Source: Xanthomonas sontii | GTDB taxonomy: Bacteria; Pseudomonadota; Gammaproteobacteria; Xanthomonadales; Xanthomonadaceae | DNA length: 64,000 nt | Assembly: GCF_040529055.1 (NCBI RefSeq) | Contig: NZ_CP132342.1 | Coordinates: 3,036,001-3,100,000 of the forward strand | Direction: 5' to 3' | Part shown: positions 17,586 through 27,440 of the stretch, piece after piece | How positions within the stretch are numbered: position 1 is the first letter of the stretch | Layout of the letters: each line of letters starts with the position of its first letter | Made by a program: the position numbers and the translations under genes | The notes under the pieces: generated by a model | What the model saw: only the letters and a program-made list of their open reading frames with translations | What the model was told of the DNA's origin: nothing | Databases searched by the model: none

Positions 17586-17612
17586 GAGCGGCCTTCGGGC
17601 CGCTTTTGCGTT
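17586..17612 (+). terminator. Terminator of the response-regulator gene
   Basis: GCGGCC-TTCG-GGCCGC (17588-17603) followed by TTTTGCG, 28 bp after the stop. The same stem sequence is used in the rne terminator at 18113. Confidence 0.85.
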
Positions 17613-18112
17613 GTGCTTGCGCCAACGTGCGGACCTGTTCGCAGTGGATCGATTGCGAACCCGCGTCCGCGGCTATCGCCGACGCCCCCGGCACTGGCGC
17701 GTGCCGCGGTCGAAATGGCTGGGTTTGGCGAAAGCGGTGGAGTAGGGAGTGCGTGCTCTGCGCGAATGCATCGCTCGCGACTGCAGCGAGCGCACAACGA
17801 CGCGAATGTGCATGTGGTGGTGGGTCTTCAAAACACTTCGGTCGCAGCGTTCCGCGCAGCACGTACTGCACGCATCGCGTGTTTTCGCAGGCGCGGCTTC
17901 AGCCGCGACCGGCGCATCGGGAAAGCCCCGTCGCGGCTGAAGCCGCTTCTACGAGGTGATGGTGCATCTCGTTGAGCCACGGCAAAGCGAGTGTTGCCGT
18001 GGCTTTGGAGGGGACGCCACTGCTGCTGCGCCGAACGGGACGCGCGAAAGGCAGTACGCGTGCAGACGATCGTCTTGAGCCGTAGCGATGGAAACGCTTC
18101 ACGGGCGTCCAC
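17613..18112. other. Intergenic region with REP pair
   Basis: About 500 bp between two convergent transcription units. Apart from the paired REP element at 17893-17946 I see no gene; the open frames are GC-rich random frames. Confidence 0.55.
17893..17946. repeat. Paired REP-type palindrome
   Basis: Two copies of the GCGGCTTCAGCCGCGAC unit face each other: 17893-17909 and its reverse complement at 17930-17946, separated by 20 bp. The pair can also fold as one long hairpin. Confidence 0.88.
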
Positions 18113-18136
18113 AAAAAAAAGCGGCCCGAAGGCCGC
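18113..18136 (-). terminator. Rho-independent terminator of rne
   Basis: GCGGCC-CGAA-GGCCGC (18121-18136) with eight adenines at 18113-18120, read as a T-run on the minus strand, about 30 bp beyond the rne stop. Confidence 0.9.
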
Positions 18137-18167
18137 TTCTTTCATGCTGCACCGGCAGGGGCGGGGA

Positions 18168-21100
18168 TCAGCCGCGATCCTTGTGCTCGTCGCTGTCCGC
18201 CTTGTCCGCGGCATGCGGCGCAGGCGCTGCGGACTGCGCCGCGGCAGCAGCACGTTCCTTCCGCGCCGCCTCGTCCACAGCCGCGATCTCCGCCTGCGCC
18301 GGCGTCGCCGGAGCAGCGACGGACGTTGCGCTGTCGTCGCGTGCCGGCGTGACCGATGCGGCCTCGGTCGACGCTGCGGCCGCTGCCTCACCACTGTGCG
18401 GAACCGGCGCCGGTGCCTCGGAGAAGGCGTCGAGCAGGGTGGTCTGCACTGGCGCGTAGGCCGGCTTGGCCGGGGCAGCGTCTTCCGCACGCGGTTCCGC
18501 GGGAGCGGTGGGCGTGGCGGCCGGCGCTGCGCTCGGCGCGACGGTGGTTGCCGCCGTCGTGGTCACGCCCGCCGGATCCTCGACGGTGGCCTTGGCATCC
18601 GCCGCGTCCGGCTCGGCGACCGGCGCCTTGGCGGCGATGGCAGTCGGTTGCTCGATGGCGGTGGTGACCGCCTGCGGCTGCGGCGCGACGGCCGGCGTTG
18701 CGGGTTCGGCCGGTGCCGCGGTGCGCTCGGTGGCGACGGTTTCCTGCGCGACCGGCTTGGTCTCGGCGACTGCGGCCGCCACCGGTGTGGCCGCGACCAC
18801 GGTGTCGGCGTGGGCCACGGCGGCATCGCTGACGCCCTGGGCTGCAGTGGCCGGCGCGGTCGGCGCAGGCGATGCGGTCACGGCCTCGACGGGGGCGGCC
18901 GGCTGCATCGGTGCGGTGGCCGGCGCAGGCACGGGGTCGGCGGTGATCGGCGCGGGGGCCTGGGCAGCGCCGTCGGCCGGTGCCGGTGCGCCGACAGCAG
19001 CCGGACGCTCGCGACGCGGCTCGCGCTTCTCCTGCGGCTCGCGCTTTTCCTGCACGGGCGGCTGCGACTTGGCCGGAGCGGCATCGGTGGTGCCGTCGTC
19101 GTCGAAGTCGAACTCCGGCTGGCTGCGGCTCGGCGCCGGCGCGCTTTCGCCGTCGCTGTCGCCGGCATCCAGGTCGGCATCGTCCAGGCCTGCGGCATCG
19201 CCGGCAGCACCGGCTTCGCCATTGCCACGGCGACGGCGGCGGCCACCGCGACGGCCACGACGGCGGCGGCCGCCGGCGTCGCCGGTACCGTCCTCGCCCT
19301 CGGCGCCTTCGCCGGCGGGCACGGCCTGCGCGGTTTCGGCGGCGCTTTCGCGCGCATCGATACTGTCTGCTGCGGCGGCCGGTGCCGGTTGCACCGGTGC
19401 CGGGATGGCTGCCTCGACGGCGGCTGCCGGTTCCTGCGACGCGGCGATCGCGCCACCGGCGACCGCGGCGGCGGCCAGGGTGGTGGCGTCCTGCGCCGGC
19501 GTCGCCGGTGCGGTGGCGAGCGGTGCGGCCTGCTGCTTGGCGACGGCCTCCTCCGCACGCGGCTGACGCGGCGGCTTGTCGCCCTGCGCGGTGGCCTGCG
19601 CCGGCTCCTGCTGCGGCTTCGGCTGGCGCGGCGGGTTCTGCGGCTGCTGCTTCGGCGGCTTCGGCGTTTGTGGCTGCTGCTGCGGCTTGGCCTGCTGCGT
19701 GGCCTGCTCGTTGCGCGGCGCCTTGGGCTGCTGGTTCTGCTGCCCGGCCGGCGCGGCGGCGCCGTTGCCGGCGCGGCGCTCGTCGCGGCGCGCGTTGCCG
19801 CCGCCGTTGTTGCCGTTGCCGCGCGCGGCATTGCCGCCCTGGCCGCCGTTGCGGTTGCCGTCGCGGCGCGCATTGCGGTCGTGACGATCGCCACGGTCGT
19901 TGCGGTTGCGATTGCCGTCCTGCGGGCGCTGGCGCTGTGCCGGCTCGGCGGCGGCCGGGGCCGGCGCCGGGCTCTCGCCGGCGCCGAAGATGCGCTTCAG
20001 CCAGCCGACCACGCCGGTGGCCGGCGGCGCGACCGGGGCCGGCGCAACCACGGGCGCCGGTGCCGGTGCGGCCACCGGTTCTTCGACCACTTCGCGCACC
20101 GGGGCCGGCTGCGAGTGCTTCACATTGGTCACCGCAGGCGCCGGGATGTTCAACTGCGCCTTGGTCAGCGCGTGCACCGGCAGCTTGCGCGGGGTGCCGC
20201 GCTGGTAGCTGGGCTTGGTGCTTTCCTCGCCCAGCTCGTTCTCGCGCAGGCGGGTCACTTCGTAGTGCGGGGTGTGCAGCTGCTCGTCGGCGACGATCAC
20301 GATCGGCGCGTCGTGGCGCTTCTCGATCTCGCTGAGCGCGCGGCGCTTCTCGTTGAGCAGGTAGTTGGCGATCTCCACCGGGGCCTGCACCAGCACCTGC
20401 CCGGTGTTCTCCTTCATCGCGTGCTCTTCGGCGACGCGGATGATCGACAGCGACAGCGACTCGACGCTGCGCATGCGGCCGTGGCCGTCGCAGCGCGGGC
20501 AGACGATCTGGCTGGATTCGCCCAGCGACGGACGCAGGCGCTGGCGGCTCATCTCCAGCAGGCCGAAGCGCGAGATGCGGCCGATCTGCACCCGCGCGCG
20601 GTCGTACTTGAGCGCGTTCTGCAGGCGGTTCTCGACCTCGCGCTGGTGCTTGTTGGAGGCCATGTCGATGAAGTCGATGACCACCAGGCCGCCGAGGTCG
20701 CGCAGGCGCAGCTGGCGCGCGACCTCTTCGGCCGCCTCCAGGTTGGTCTGGAACGCGGTGTCCTCGATGTCGCTGCCCTTGGTGGCGCGCGAGGAGTTGA
20801 CGTCCACCGCGGTCAGCGCCTCGGTCTGGTCGACCACGATCGAGCCGCCGGACGGCAGGCGCACGCTGCGCTCGTAGGCGGCCTCGATCTGCGACTCGAT
20901 CTGGAAGCGGTTGAACAGCGGGATGTCGTCGGTGTAGTGCTTGAGCTTGCGCAGGCTCTGCGGCATCACCTGCTGCATGAACTCCTGGGCGTCGCCGTAC
21001 ATCTCGGCGGTGTCGACCAGGATCTCGCCGATGTCGGCGCGCAGGTAGTCGCGCAGGGCGCGGATGATCAGCCGCGACTCCTGGTAGATCAGGAACGGCG

Positions 21101-21704
21101 CCGGCTTGGCCAGGGCGGCCTCGGCGATCGACTTCCACACCTGCAGCAGGTAGTCCAGGTCCCACTGCAGCTCTTCGGCATCGCGGCCGACGCCGGCGGT
21201 GCGGATGATTACGCCCATGTCGTCGGGGATGTTCAGCTTGTCCAGCGCTTCCTTCAGCGCGGCGCGGTCCTCGCCTTCGATCCGGCGCGAGACGCCGCCG
21301 GCGCTGGGCGAGTTCGGCATCAGCACCATGTAGCGGCCGGCCAGGGAGATGAACGTGGTCAGGGCCGCGCCCTTGTTGCCGCGCTCTTCCTTGTCCACCT
21401 GGACCACGACTTCCTGGCCCTCGCGCAGCAGTTCGCGGATCGTCGCCTTGTTGTGGTCGACGCCGGCCTGGAAGTAATCGCGGGAGATTTCCTTCAGCGG
21501 CAGGAAGCCGTGGCGCTCGCCGCCGTATTCGACGAAGGCCGCTTCCAGCGAGGGTTCGAGCCGGGTGATGCGGCCCTTGTAGATGTTGGACTTCTTCTGT
21601 TCCTTGGACGGCTGCTCGATGTCGATGTCGTACAGGGTCTGGCCGTCCACGATGGCCACACGCAGTTCTTCTGCCTGCGTGGCGTTGATCAGCATTCGCT
21701 TCAT
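18168..21704 (-). CDS. rne: Ribonuclease E
   Basis: 1178-residue endoribonuclease that starts mRNA decay and processes rRNA and tRNA precursors; scaffold of the degradosome at the inner membrane. The start [10 protein letters not shown] is typical. S1 domain about residues 36-118, catalytic aspartates near 302 ([10 protein letters not shown]) and 344 ([10 protein letters not shown]), and the zinc-link CPRC near 400 that joins protomers. After about residue 520 it becomes a long Pro/Ala/Gln-rich disordered scaffold, with a likely membrane-anchoring amphipathic helix [11 protein letters not shown] near 570, and Arg-rich RNA-binding patches ([16 protein letters not shown] near 820-840). Divergent from rluC, as in enterobacteria. 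Confidence 0.97.
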   Translation of the reverse strand: MKRMLINATQAEELRVAIVDGQTLYDIDIEQPSKEQKKSNIYKGRITRLEPSLEAAFVEYGGERHGFLPLKEISRDYFQAGVDHNKATIRELLREGQEVVVQVDKEERGNKGAALTTFISLAGRYMVLMPNSPSAGGVSRRIEGEDRAALKEALDKLNIPDDMGVIIRTAGVGRDAEELQWDLDYLLQVWKSIAEAALAKPAPFLIYQESRLIIRALRDYLRADIGEILVDTAEMYGDAQEFMQQVMPQSLRKLKHYTDDIPLFNRFQIESQIEAAYERSVRLPSGGSIVVDQTEALTAVDVNSSRATKGSDIEDTAFQTNLEAAEEVARQLRLRDLGGLVVIDFIDMASNKHQREVENRLQNALKYDRARVQIGRISRFGLLEMSRQRLRPSLGESSQIVCPRCDGHGRMRSVESLSLSIIRVAEEHAMKENTGQVLVQAPVEIANYLLNEKRRALSEIEKRHDAPIVIVADEQLHTPHYEVTRLRENELGEESTKPSYQRGTPRKLPVHALTKAQLNIPAPAVTNVKHSQPAPVREVVEEPVAAPAPAPVVAPAPVAPPATGVVGWLKRIFGAGESPAPAPAAAEPAQRQRPQDGNRNRNDRGDRHDRNARRDGNRNGGQGGNAARGNGNNGGGNARRDERRAGNGAAAPAGQQNQQPKAPRNEQATQQAKPQQQPQTPKPPKQQPQNPPRQPKPQQEPAQATAQGDKPPRQPRAEEAVAKQQAAPLATAPATPAQDATTLAAAAVAGGAIAASQEPAAAVEAAIPAPVQPAPAAAADSIDARESAAETAQAVPAGEGAEGEDGTGDAGGRRRRGRRGGRRRRRGNGEAGAAGDAAGLDDADLDAGDSDGESAPAPSRSQPEFDFDDDGTTDAAPAKSQPPVQEKREPQEKREPRRERPAAVGAPAPADGAAQAPAPITADPVPAPATAPMQPAAPVEAVTASPAPTAPATAAQGVSDAAVAHADTVVAATPVAAAVAETKPVAQETVATERTAAPAEPATPAVAPQPQAVTTAIEQPTAIAAKAPVAEPDAADAKATVEDPAGVTTTAATTVAPSAAPAATPTAPAEPRAEDAAPAKPAYAPVQTTLLDAFSEAPAPVPHSGEAAAAASTEAASVTPARDDSATSVAAPATPAQAEIAAVDEAARKERAAAAAQSAAPAPHAADKADSDEHKDRG

Positions 21705-22098
21705 TGTTGCGTTCCTCGCGCTGCTACCGCGCGGAACGCCATGGGGTTTCGCTTCTGGTCACGCTTCGTCGCCCATCGCGCAGGCGCGGGGTGGGCGTCT
21801 TGGGTTTCCAGCGCTACGACACCACGGCGAGCCGCGGGAGCGCTTCTTGCTTTTAGGTGGTTCAGGACCGGCGGCGACTCCAGCCAGGCTGGGCGCCGCA
21901 CGGGGCATGTTCAGCGCGGACGCTTGCGGCATCCGGCGATGGCCGGGTAGGCCGGTGAGCCGCTAACATGGCCGCCCCGGGGGCGGTGGTCGCGCACTGT
22001 GCCGGAATCGTCGTAAGCCGGGCTTCTGGCCCTCAACTAACTTCCAACGAAATCAAACCCTTATCTCGCCCCCCGAGTGTAACAGAATAAACTGCCTG
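21705..22098. promoter_or_regulatory. rne leader and divergent rne/rluC promoter region
   Basis: 394 bp separating the two divergent starts. In enterobacteria the long rne 5' untranslated region is cut by RNase E itself for autoregulation, and a similar leader length is possible here (inference). The AT-rich end near 22040-22095 probably holds both promoters. No gene is seen. Confidence 0.55.
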
Positions 22099-23088
22099 AT
22101 GACTTCCCCCCCGATCCCTCCAAAGCCTCGCGATGTCGCGACCAGCGCGGTGCGCATTCTCAAGGTCCCGGAAGACAGGGCCGGACAGCGCGTAGACAAT
22201 TTCCTGCTCGGCCAGCTCAAGGGCGCGCCGCGCAGCCTGATCTACAAGCTGATGCGCAGCGGCCAGGTGCGGGTCAACGGCGGCCGCACCAAGGCCGAGC
22301 GCAAGCTCGAGGCCGGCGACGAGGTGCGCATCCCGCCGGTGCGGCTGACCGAGGAGGGCGAAAAGAGCGCGCCGCCGGACGCGTTCATGGCCCGGCTGGA
22401 GGCGGCGATCGTCTACGAGGACGCGCGGCTGCTGGCGCTGAACAAGCCATCCGGCGTCGCCAGCCACGGCGGCAGCGGGATCAGTTTCGGCGCCATCGAG
22501 ACGCTGCGTGCGCTGCGTCCCAATCAGTCGCTGGAGCTGGTGCACCGGCTCGACCGCGACACCTCCGGGCTGCTGATCGTGGCCAAGAAGCGCTCGGCGC
22601 TGACCGAGTTGCAGGCACTGATGCGCGAGGACGACCGGGTCCAGGGCCGCGGCATCAGCAAGCGCTACCTGACCCTGCTGGTCGGGCGCATGCCCGACGG
22701 CACCATGAGCGTGGACGCGCCGCTGCACATCGGCCTGCGCCAGGGCGGCGAGCGCCACGTGCAGGTGAACGCGGCCGGCAAGCCGTCGCTGAGCCACTTC
22801 CGGGTGCTGGAGCGGCGCGGCGGGCATTCCTATTGCGAGGTGCGGATCGAGACCGGTCGCACCCATCAGATCCGCGTGCACGCCCAGCACCTCGGGCATC
22901 CGGTCGCCGGCGACGAAAAGTACGGCGATCCGGCGGTCAACAAGCGCCTGCGCGAACAGATCGGGCTCAAGCGCCTGTTCCTGCATGCCGCCTCGCTGGA
23001 GTTCAGCCTGGACGACGGCAAGACACCTTATCTATTGAATGCCCCGCTGGCCGACGAACTGGCCGAAGCGCTGAACCGCCTCGGCTGA
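22099..23088 (+). CDS. rluC: 23S rRNA pseudouridine synthase RluC
   Basis: 329 residues. S4 RNA-binding domain at about 28-85 (RVDNFLLGQLKGAPRSLIYKLMRSGQVRVNG) and a RluA-type catalytic domain with HRLDRDTSG carrying the catalytic Asp near residue 155. Also the C-terminal ETGRTHQIRVHAQHLGHPVAGDEKYG motif. RluC makes pseudouridines 955, 2504 and 2580 in E. coli 23S rRNA. The rne-rluC divergent pairing supports RluC rather than RluD. Confidence 0.95.
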   Translation: MTSPPIPPKPRDVATSAVRILKVPEDRAGQRVDNFLLGQLKGAPRSLIYKLMRSGQVRVNGGRTKAERKLEAGDEVRIPPVRLTEEGEKSAPPDAFMARLEAAIVYEDARLLALNKPSGVASHGGSGISFGAIETLRALRPNQSLELVHRLDRDTSGLLIVAKKRSALTELQALMREDDRVQGRGISKRYLTLLVGRMPDGTMSVDAPLHIGLRQGGERHVQVNAAGKPSLSHFRVLERRGGHSYCEVRIETGRTHQIRVHAQHLGHPVAGDEKYGDPAVNKRLREQIGLKRLFLHAASLEFSLDDGKTPYLLNAPLADELAEALNRLG

Positions 23089-23132
23089 GGCGAGGCCCGC
23101 GGGAGCGGCATGCTCCCGCCCCCGCGCTGCGC

Positions 23133-24932
23133 TCAGCTTTCGTGATGGTCGTGATCGTGGTGCCCGTCGTGGTGGGCGGGTGCCGGGCGTTGTGCCGGAT
23201 GCGACTCGGCCGGCCGCGGCTCGGGCATGCGCGGTGGCGGGGAGAAGTGGGCCACGCGCTGCTCCTGGCGCGGTTCCGGCATCGGCGCACGCATCGCCTC
23301 GCGCGGCATCTGCGGCGCGCGCGCCTCGCGCTCGGGCGCCGGCGCATGCCAGGCCTGCGCGCGCGGGGCTTCGCTCGGCAGTGCCTGGCGCGGCGGCTCC
23401 GTGCGTGCCATCTCGCGGGCGAAACCGGACGGCTGCATGCCCGGGTCGCCGCGCCGCGGCGGTTCGGCAAAGCGCGCTTCCGGCATGCCGCGATTGGCGA
23501 CGGCCTCGCGCGGCGCCTGGCTGGGCGTCAGCGCCTGCGGTACCGGGCGGCCATGGAACTGCGGGACCGGCATCGCCGGAGCCGCGCGCGGCGCGCTCGG
23601 CTGGGCCATCGCCACGGTGCGTTGCGGAGCCGCGGCATGCTGCACAAAACCGGGCAGCAGGCGCGGATCGCGCGCGGCCGCCATGGCCGCCGGCGTGCCT
23701 GGGGCCGGCAGGCGCTGCACCGGCGGTGGCATCGCCGCCACCGGGCGGCCGGCCTGCAGCATCTGGTTGGTGAAATGCGGCATGGTCTGCGGCATCGCCG
23801 GCGGCTGCGCGCGTGCCGGCCCGAACGCGGCTGCCGGGGTGCGCGCCGCCATCTCCGCTCCTGGCGCACGCGCGCCAGCGAAGGCCTGCTGCCCACCCGG
23901 ACCGCCCATCGGCGCGACCGGCGGCGGCGCACCGCGGTAGTCGTTGTGCACGTAGCTGCGGTTGTCGTAGTGATTGTTGATGATGGTGGTGCGCGGCGCG
24001 TACACGCTGTTGCGGTAGACCACGTAGTTCGGCGCCGACGGCGGCGCGTTCCAGTTCACGCCCCAGTTGTTCCAGCCCCAGCTGTGCCACGGCGGCGCCG
24101 GTTCCAGCCAGCCGAACACGCTGTGGTGGTGGTGTTCGAGCGCGTCGCCGACCAGCACGCCGACGCCGAAGGAAATGATGCCGGCAGTGACCAGGTCGCC
24201 GGTGTCGTAGTAGGGGCGCGGCGGGCGATAGCGGTACTCGCGGTAGACGTTGACCGGTGCGCCGTAGACCACGTCGGGGTCGTAACGCGGCACGTAGACC
24301 ACGTCCGGCTGCGCCGGTTCGATGACGATGGTGCGGGTCGGCGGCGGCACCGCGTCGGCATAGGCCGGGGCCGGCTCCACCACGGTGCGCTGCACCACCT
24401 GCACGCGTTGCTGCGGGGTGCTGCGCAGGTGGCCCTGCGCCTGCGCGCGCTGGCGCATCACCTGCACCGCGTCCAGCACCTGGTTGGGATCGTGGGCGTA
24501 GGCGTCGCCCAGCGCGCGGGTCCAGTCGCCGTTGCCGGCCAACTGGTCGACCACGTCGGGGAAGGCGGTCAGCGCCTTGACGCTGGGGTCCCAGGGTTGC
24601 GCCGCGGCCGCCTGCAGGCGGTCGGTGGCGGACAGGGTACGGTTGTTGCGCAGCCAATCCTGCGCGGACACCACCTGGTCCGGGTACACCGAGGCGGCCA
24701 GGGTCTGCGCCAGCAGCTTGTCCGGGAACAGCGCGATCGGCGCGACCAGTTGATAGAGCTGGTCGGCGGTCGGGGCCACATAGGGGGCAGGTGCGGGTGC
24801 CGCGGCCGGGGCGGGCGCATCGGCCTGGGCCGCAGGAGTGGGCGTGTCCTGCCGCTGGCAGGCGCCCAGCGCCACCACGCTCAGTGCGGTGAACAGGGCC
24901 AGCCTGGCCGGGGGCAGGGGACGGAGATCCAT
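23133..24932 (-). CDS. DUF3300 domain lipoprotein with His-rich tail
   Basis: 599 residues. A signal peptide ends in the lipobox VALGAC (Cys 25). The DUF3300 domain covers about 50-290: YQLVAPIALFPDKLLAQTLAASVYPDQV, W-NN-LSATDRLQ, then YVPRYDPDVVYG. The rest is Pro/Ala/Met-rich low complexity, ending in a histidine-aspartate tail (HHDGHHDHDHHES) able to bind metal. A HHHH cluster also occurs near 270. ATG 24932 has GAGGT at good spacing; upstream in-frame starts do not. It lies 126 bp downstream of zupT on the same strand. Confidence 0.85.
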   Translation of the reverse strand: MDLRPLPPARLALFTALSVVALGACQRQDTPTPAAQADAPAPAAAPAPAPYVAPTADQLYQLVAPIALFPDKLLAQTLAASVYPDQVVSAQDWLRNNRTLSATDRLQAAAAQPWDPSVKALTAFPDVVDQLAGNGDWTRALGDAYAHDPNQVLDAVQVMRQRAQAQGHLRSTPQQRVQVVQRTVVEPAPAYADAVPPPTRTIVIEPAQPDVVYVPRYDPDVVYGAPVNVYREYRYRPPRPYYDTGDLVTAGIISFGVGVLVGDALEHHHHSVFGWLEPAPPWHSWGWNNWGVNWNAPPSAPNYVVYRNSVYAPRTTIINNHYDNRSYVHNDYRGAPPPVAPMGGPGGQQAFAGARAPGAEMAARTPAAAFGPARAQPPAMPQTMPHFTNQMLQAGRPVAAMPPPVQRLPAPGTPAAMAAARDPRLLPGFVQHAAAPQRTVAMAQPSAPRAAPAMPVPQFHGRPVPQALTPSQAPREAVANRGMPEARFAEPPRRGDPGMQPSGFAREMARTEPPRQALPSEAPRAQAWHAPAPEREARAPQMPREAMRAPMPEPRQEQRVAHFSPPPRMPEPRPAESHPAQRPAPAHHDGHHDHDHHES

Positions 24933-25058
24933 GCGACACCTCATCGAGCGGGGCGAAGGTGGCCGCAGCATGCGCCGCCTTGGGTGTCTGCGACCTTTCT
25001 GCGCAGCGCTGTCGCGCAGGCCAGCGAGCGCGCGTTCAGCCGGCGTCGGCCGCCATCA

Positions 25059-25880
25059 TCAGACCGGCGCGGACAGGCGGAACAGCACCAGGCTGAGCGC
25101 CAGCGTGGCCATGCCTGCGACCAGGCCGTACACCGTCTCGTGCCCCTGCGCGTAGCGCTTGGCGGCCGGCAGCAATTCGTCCAGGGCCAGGAACACCATC
25201 ACCCCGGCGATCAGCCCGAACACCGCGCCGAACACCGCCTCGGACAGGACGCGCGCCAGCGCGACGTAGCCGATCAGCGCGCCGATCGGCTCGGCCAGGC
25301 CGGACAGCAGGCTGGCGGCGAAGGCATAGGACTTGCGCCCGGTGGCGTAATGCACCGGCACTGCGATGGCGATGCCCTCGGGGATGTTGTGCACGGCGAT
25401 GGCGAAGGCCAGCGGCATGCCCACCGCCGGACTCTCCAGCGTCGCGAAGAAGGTGGCCAGACCCTCCGGAAAGTTGTGCGCGGTGATCGCCACCGCGGTG
25501 AGCAGGCCGACGCGCTTGACGTAGGCGCGGTTGTCGTCGCGGAACAGCGGATCGCGGCTGTTGAGGCTTTCGTGCGGATTGGGCACCAGCCGGTCGATGG
25601 CCACGATCAGCACCATGCCGGCCAGGAACGCCAGGGTGGCATAGGCCTGGCCCAGGCGCGGATCGAAGGCGGCGCTGAAGGCGGCGATCGACTTGCCGAG
25701 GATCTCGGTCAGCGACACGTACACCATCGCGCCGGCGGAGAACGCCAGGCCGAAGGCGAGCAGGCGTGGATTGGGTCCCTTGCTGAACAACACCAGCACG
25801 CTGCCCAGGCCGGTAGCCAGACCGGCGCCGAGGGTCACGGCGAGCGCGACCAGGACATTGTGCAGTGGGATCTCCAGCAT
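25059..25880 (-). CDS. zupT: Zinc/divalent metal transporter ZupT (ZIP family)
   Basis: 273 residues and eight predicted membrane helices. The two ZIP metal-site helices are clear: AHNFPEGLATF and VHNIPEGIAIAVP, with the following AEPIGALIG motif. ZIP proteins import zinc and other divalent cations. The loop between helices 3 and 4 (NPHESLNSRDPLFRDDNRAYVK) is short, as in ZupT. Followed by the His-tailed lipoprotein gene. Confidence 0.95.
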   Translation of the reverse strand: MLEIPLHNVLVALAVTLGAGLATGLGSVLVLFSKGPNPRLLAFGLAFSAGAMVYVSLTEILGKSIAAFSAAFDPRLGQAYATLAFLAGMVLIVAIDRLVPNPHESLNSRDPLFRDDNRAYVKRVGLLTAVAITAHNFPEGLATFFATLESPAVGMPLAFAIAVHNIPEGIAIAVPVHYATGRKSYAFAASLLSGLAEPIGALIGYVALARVLSEAVFGAVFGLIAGVMVFLALDELLPAAKRYAQGHETVYGLVAGMATLALSLVLFRLSAPV

Positions 25881-25965
25881 GCGCCGGCGGCTCCGAGGAA
25901 GAGGCGTCGATCAAACCCGGCGCGGTGCGGGTGTCGCGTGAAGGCGCGCGGTGCGCGCCTGTGGC

Positions 25966-26406
25966 TCAGCCGGCCTTGTGCGCCTGCGCGTCGAGCGCGA
26001 AGCAACGGTCCGGGCGTGGCTGCGGCGGATTGAAGTTGACCGGCACCTGGATGGTCCACGGCACCGCCTGGCCGTTGCGGGTAGCGGGATTGAAGGTCCA
26101 GCCACGCACCGCTTCCTGCGCCGAGGCGTCGAGCTTGGCCTGGCCGCTGCCGGTGACCACGTCGACTTCGGTGGGCTTGCCCTGCACGCCGACCACCACC
26201 TTCAGCACCACGGTGCCGCCGATGCCGGCGCAGGCCACGTCGATCGGGTAGTCCGGCGGCGGTGTCTTCACCGCGGCGACCTCGGTCGGCGGCTGGGTCA
26301 CGGTGTGTTGCTGGGATTGCTGGGATTGGCCGCAGGCGCTGAGCAGCACGGCGCTCAGGCAGGCCAGGGGGAGCAGACGGCGGGCGGCAACGGTCATGTG
26401 GGTCAT
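25966..26406 (-). CDS. TonB C-terminal-like lipoprotein
   Basis: 146 residues: signal peptide with lipobox LLSAC (Cys 25), then a short linker and a TonB-type C-terminal domain ([53 protein letters not shown]). Lipidation replaces the TonB membrane helix, so it probably does not couple to ExbBD; similar TonB-domain lipoproteins occur in related genomes. The start ATG overlaps the phhB stop (ATGA). An ATG three codons on (26397) is an alternative. Confidence 0.82.
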   Translation of the reverse strand: MTHMTVAARRLLPLACLSAVLLSACGQSQQSQQHTVTQPPTEVAAVKTPPPDYPIDVACAGIGGTVVLKVVVGVQGKPTEVDVVTGSGQAKLDASAQEAVRGWTFNPATRNGQAVPWTIQVPVNFNPPQPRPDRCFALDAQAHKAG

Positions 26407-26744
26407 TCCGGAAGAGCGGACGCCTTGGCGGCGCAGATGAAGTCGTTCTCGCTGAGGCCACCGACGTCGTGGGTGGAATAGCGCACCACCACGCGGTCGT
26501 AGTGCACGCCCAGGTCGGGGTGGTGGTCTTCGCGGTGCGCGATCCAGGCCAGCGCGTTGACGAAGGCCAGGGTGCGGTAATAGTCGGGGAAGCGGAAGGT
26601 GCGGCTGATCGCATTGCCGTTCTCGACCACTTCCCAGCCGGGCACCTGCGGCAGCAGTTCGGCCAGGCGCGCCTGGGTCAGTCTGTATTCGCTGCCCTTG
26701 CAGGGCGAGCAATGGGCCTGGGCGAGCGGGATCAGGTCGTTCAT
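26403..26744 (-). CDS. phhB: Pterin-4a-carbinolamine dehydratase
   Basis: 113 residues. The PCD/DCoH fold signature is present: [36 protein letters not shown] with the active-site histidines. It recycles the tetrahydropterin used by phenylalanine hydroxylase; no phhA is next to it. It overlaps the following lipoprotein gene by 4 bp. Confidence 0.94.
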   Translation of the reverse strand: MNDLIPLAQAHCSPCKGSEYRLTQARLAELLPQVPGWEVVENGNAISRTFRFPDYYRTLAFVNALAWIAHREDHHPDLGVHYDRVVVRYSTHDVGGLSENDFICAAKASALPE

Positions 26745-26830
26745 GGAAGGTCTCTGCGGTGGAACGGACAGGGCCGGTCAAGATACCGCCCGCGATGAGC
26801 GCAGGGCGTGGAAGGGTCTAGAATACCCGC

Positions 26831-27427
26831 ATGATCCAGATCTCAGACAACGCACAGGCCCATTTCCGCAAGCTGCTCGAACGCGAGGCCGTGCCCGGCA
26901 TGGGCGTGCGCCTGAGCGCGGTCGATGCCGGCACCCCGCGTGCCGATGCGCGGCTGGAGTTCGCCGAGCCGGCGGACCTGGCCGGCGACGAATGGGCGAT
27001 CGATTGCGACGGTTTCACCCTGTACGTGGCGGCCGACAGCGTCGGCTGGCTCGACGGCGCCGAAATCGACTACGTCACCCAGGGCACCGGCCAGCAGCTC
27101 ACCATCAAGGCGCCGAAGATCAAGGGCGAAGCCCCGGGCGAGGCGGCCTCGCTGGTGGAGCGGGTGCGCTGGGTGGTGGAGAACGAGGTCAATCCGCAGC
27201 TGGCCCAGCACGGCGGCCGCGTGGCGGTGCAGGAAGTCTCCGCCGACGGCGTGGTGCTGCTGCGCTTCGGCGGCGGCTGCCACGGCTGCGGCATGGCCGA
27301 CGTGACCTTGAAGCAGGGCATCGAGAAGACGCTGATGGGCCGCGTGCCGGGGGTGACCGCGGTGCGCGACGCCACCGACCACGACAGCGGCAGCGCTCCC
27401 TACATCCCGCGCGATTCGGCCGCCTGA
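26831..27427 (+). CDS. nfuA: Iron-sulfur cluster carrier NfuA
   Basis: 198 residues. N-terminal degenerate A-type scaffold domain (about 1-95) lacking the three cysteines of true A-type proteins, then the NifU C-terminal domain with CHGC (C-x2-C) in [10 protein letters not shown] that holds a 4Fe-4S cluster at the dimer interface. It delivers clusters to apo-enzymes, especially under oxidative stress. Divergent from phhB. Confidence 0.95.
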   Translation: MIQISDNAQAHFRKLLEREAVPGMGVRLSAVDAGTPRADARLEFAEPADLAGDEWAIDCDGFTLYVAADSVGWLDGAEIDYVTQGTGQQLTIKAPKIKGEAPGEAASLVERVRWVVENEVNPQLAQHGGRVAVQEVSADGVVLLRFGGGCHGCGMADVTLKQGIEKTLMGRVPGVTAVRDATDHDSGSAPYIPRDSAA

Positions 27428-27440
27428 CGTTTCGCTGCCG

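Noticed and set aside
17991..21950. 1319-residue open frame opposite rne
   Set aside because: It is the antisense shadow of rne; the protein is Arg/Gly/His low complexity with no family signature, while the opposite strand has complete RNase E motifs.
22833..26033. 1066-residue plus-strand frame
   Set aside because: It crosses rluC, the DUF3300 gene and zupT in a wrong frame or strand, and has arginine-rich shadow composition.
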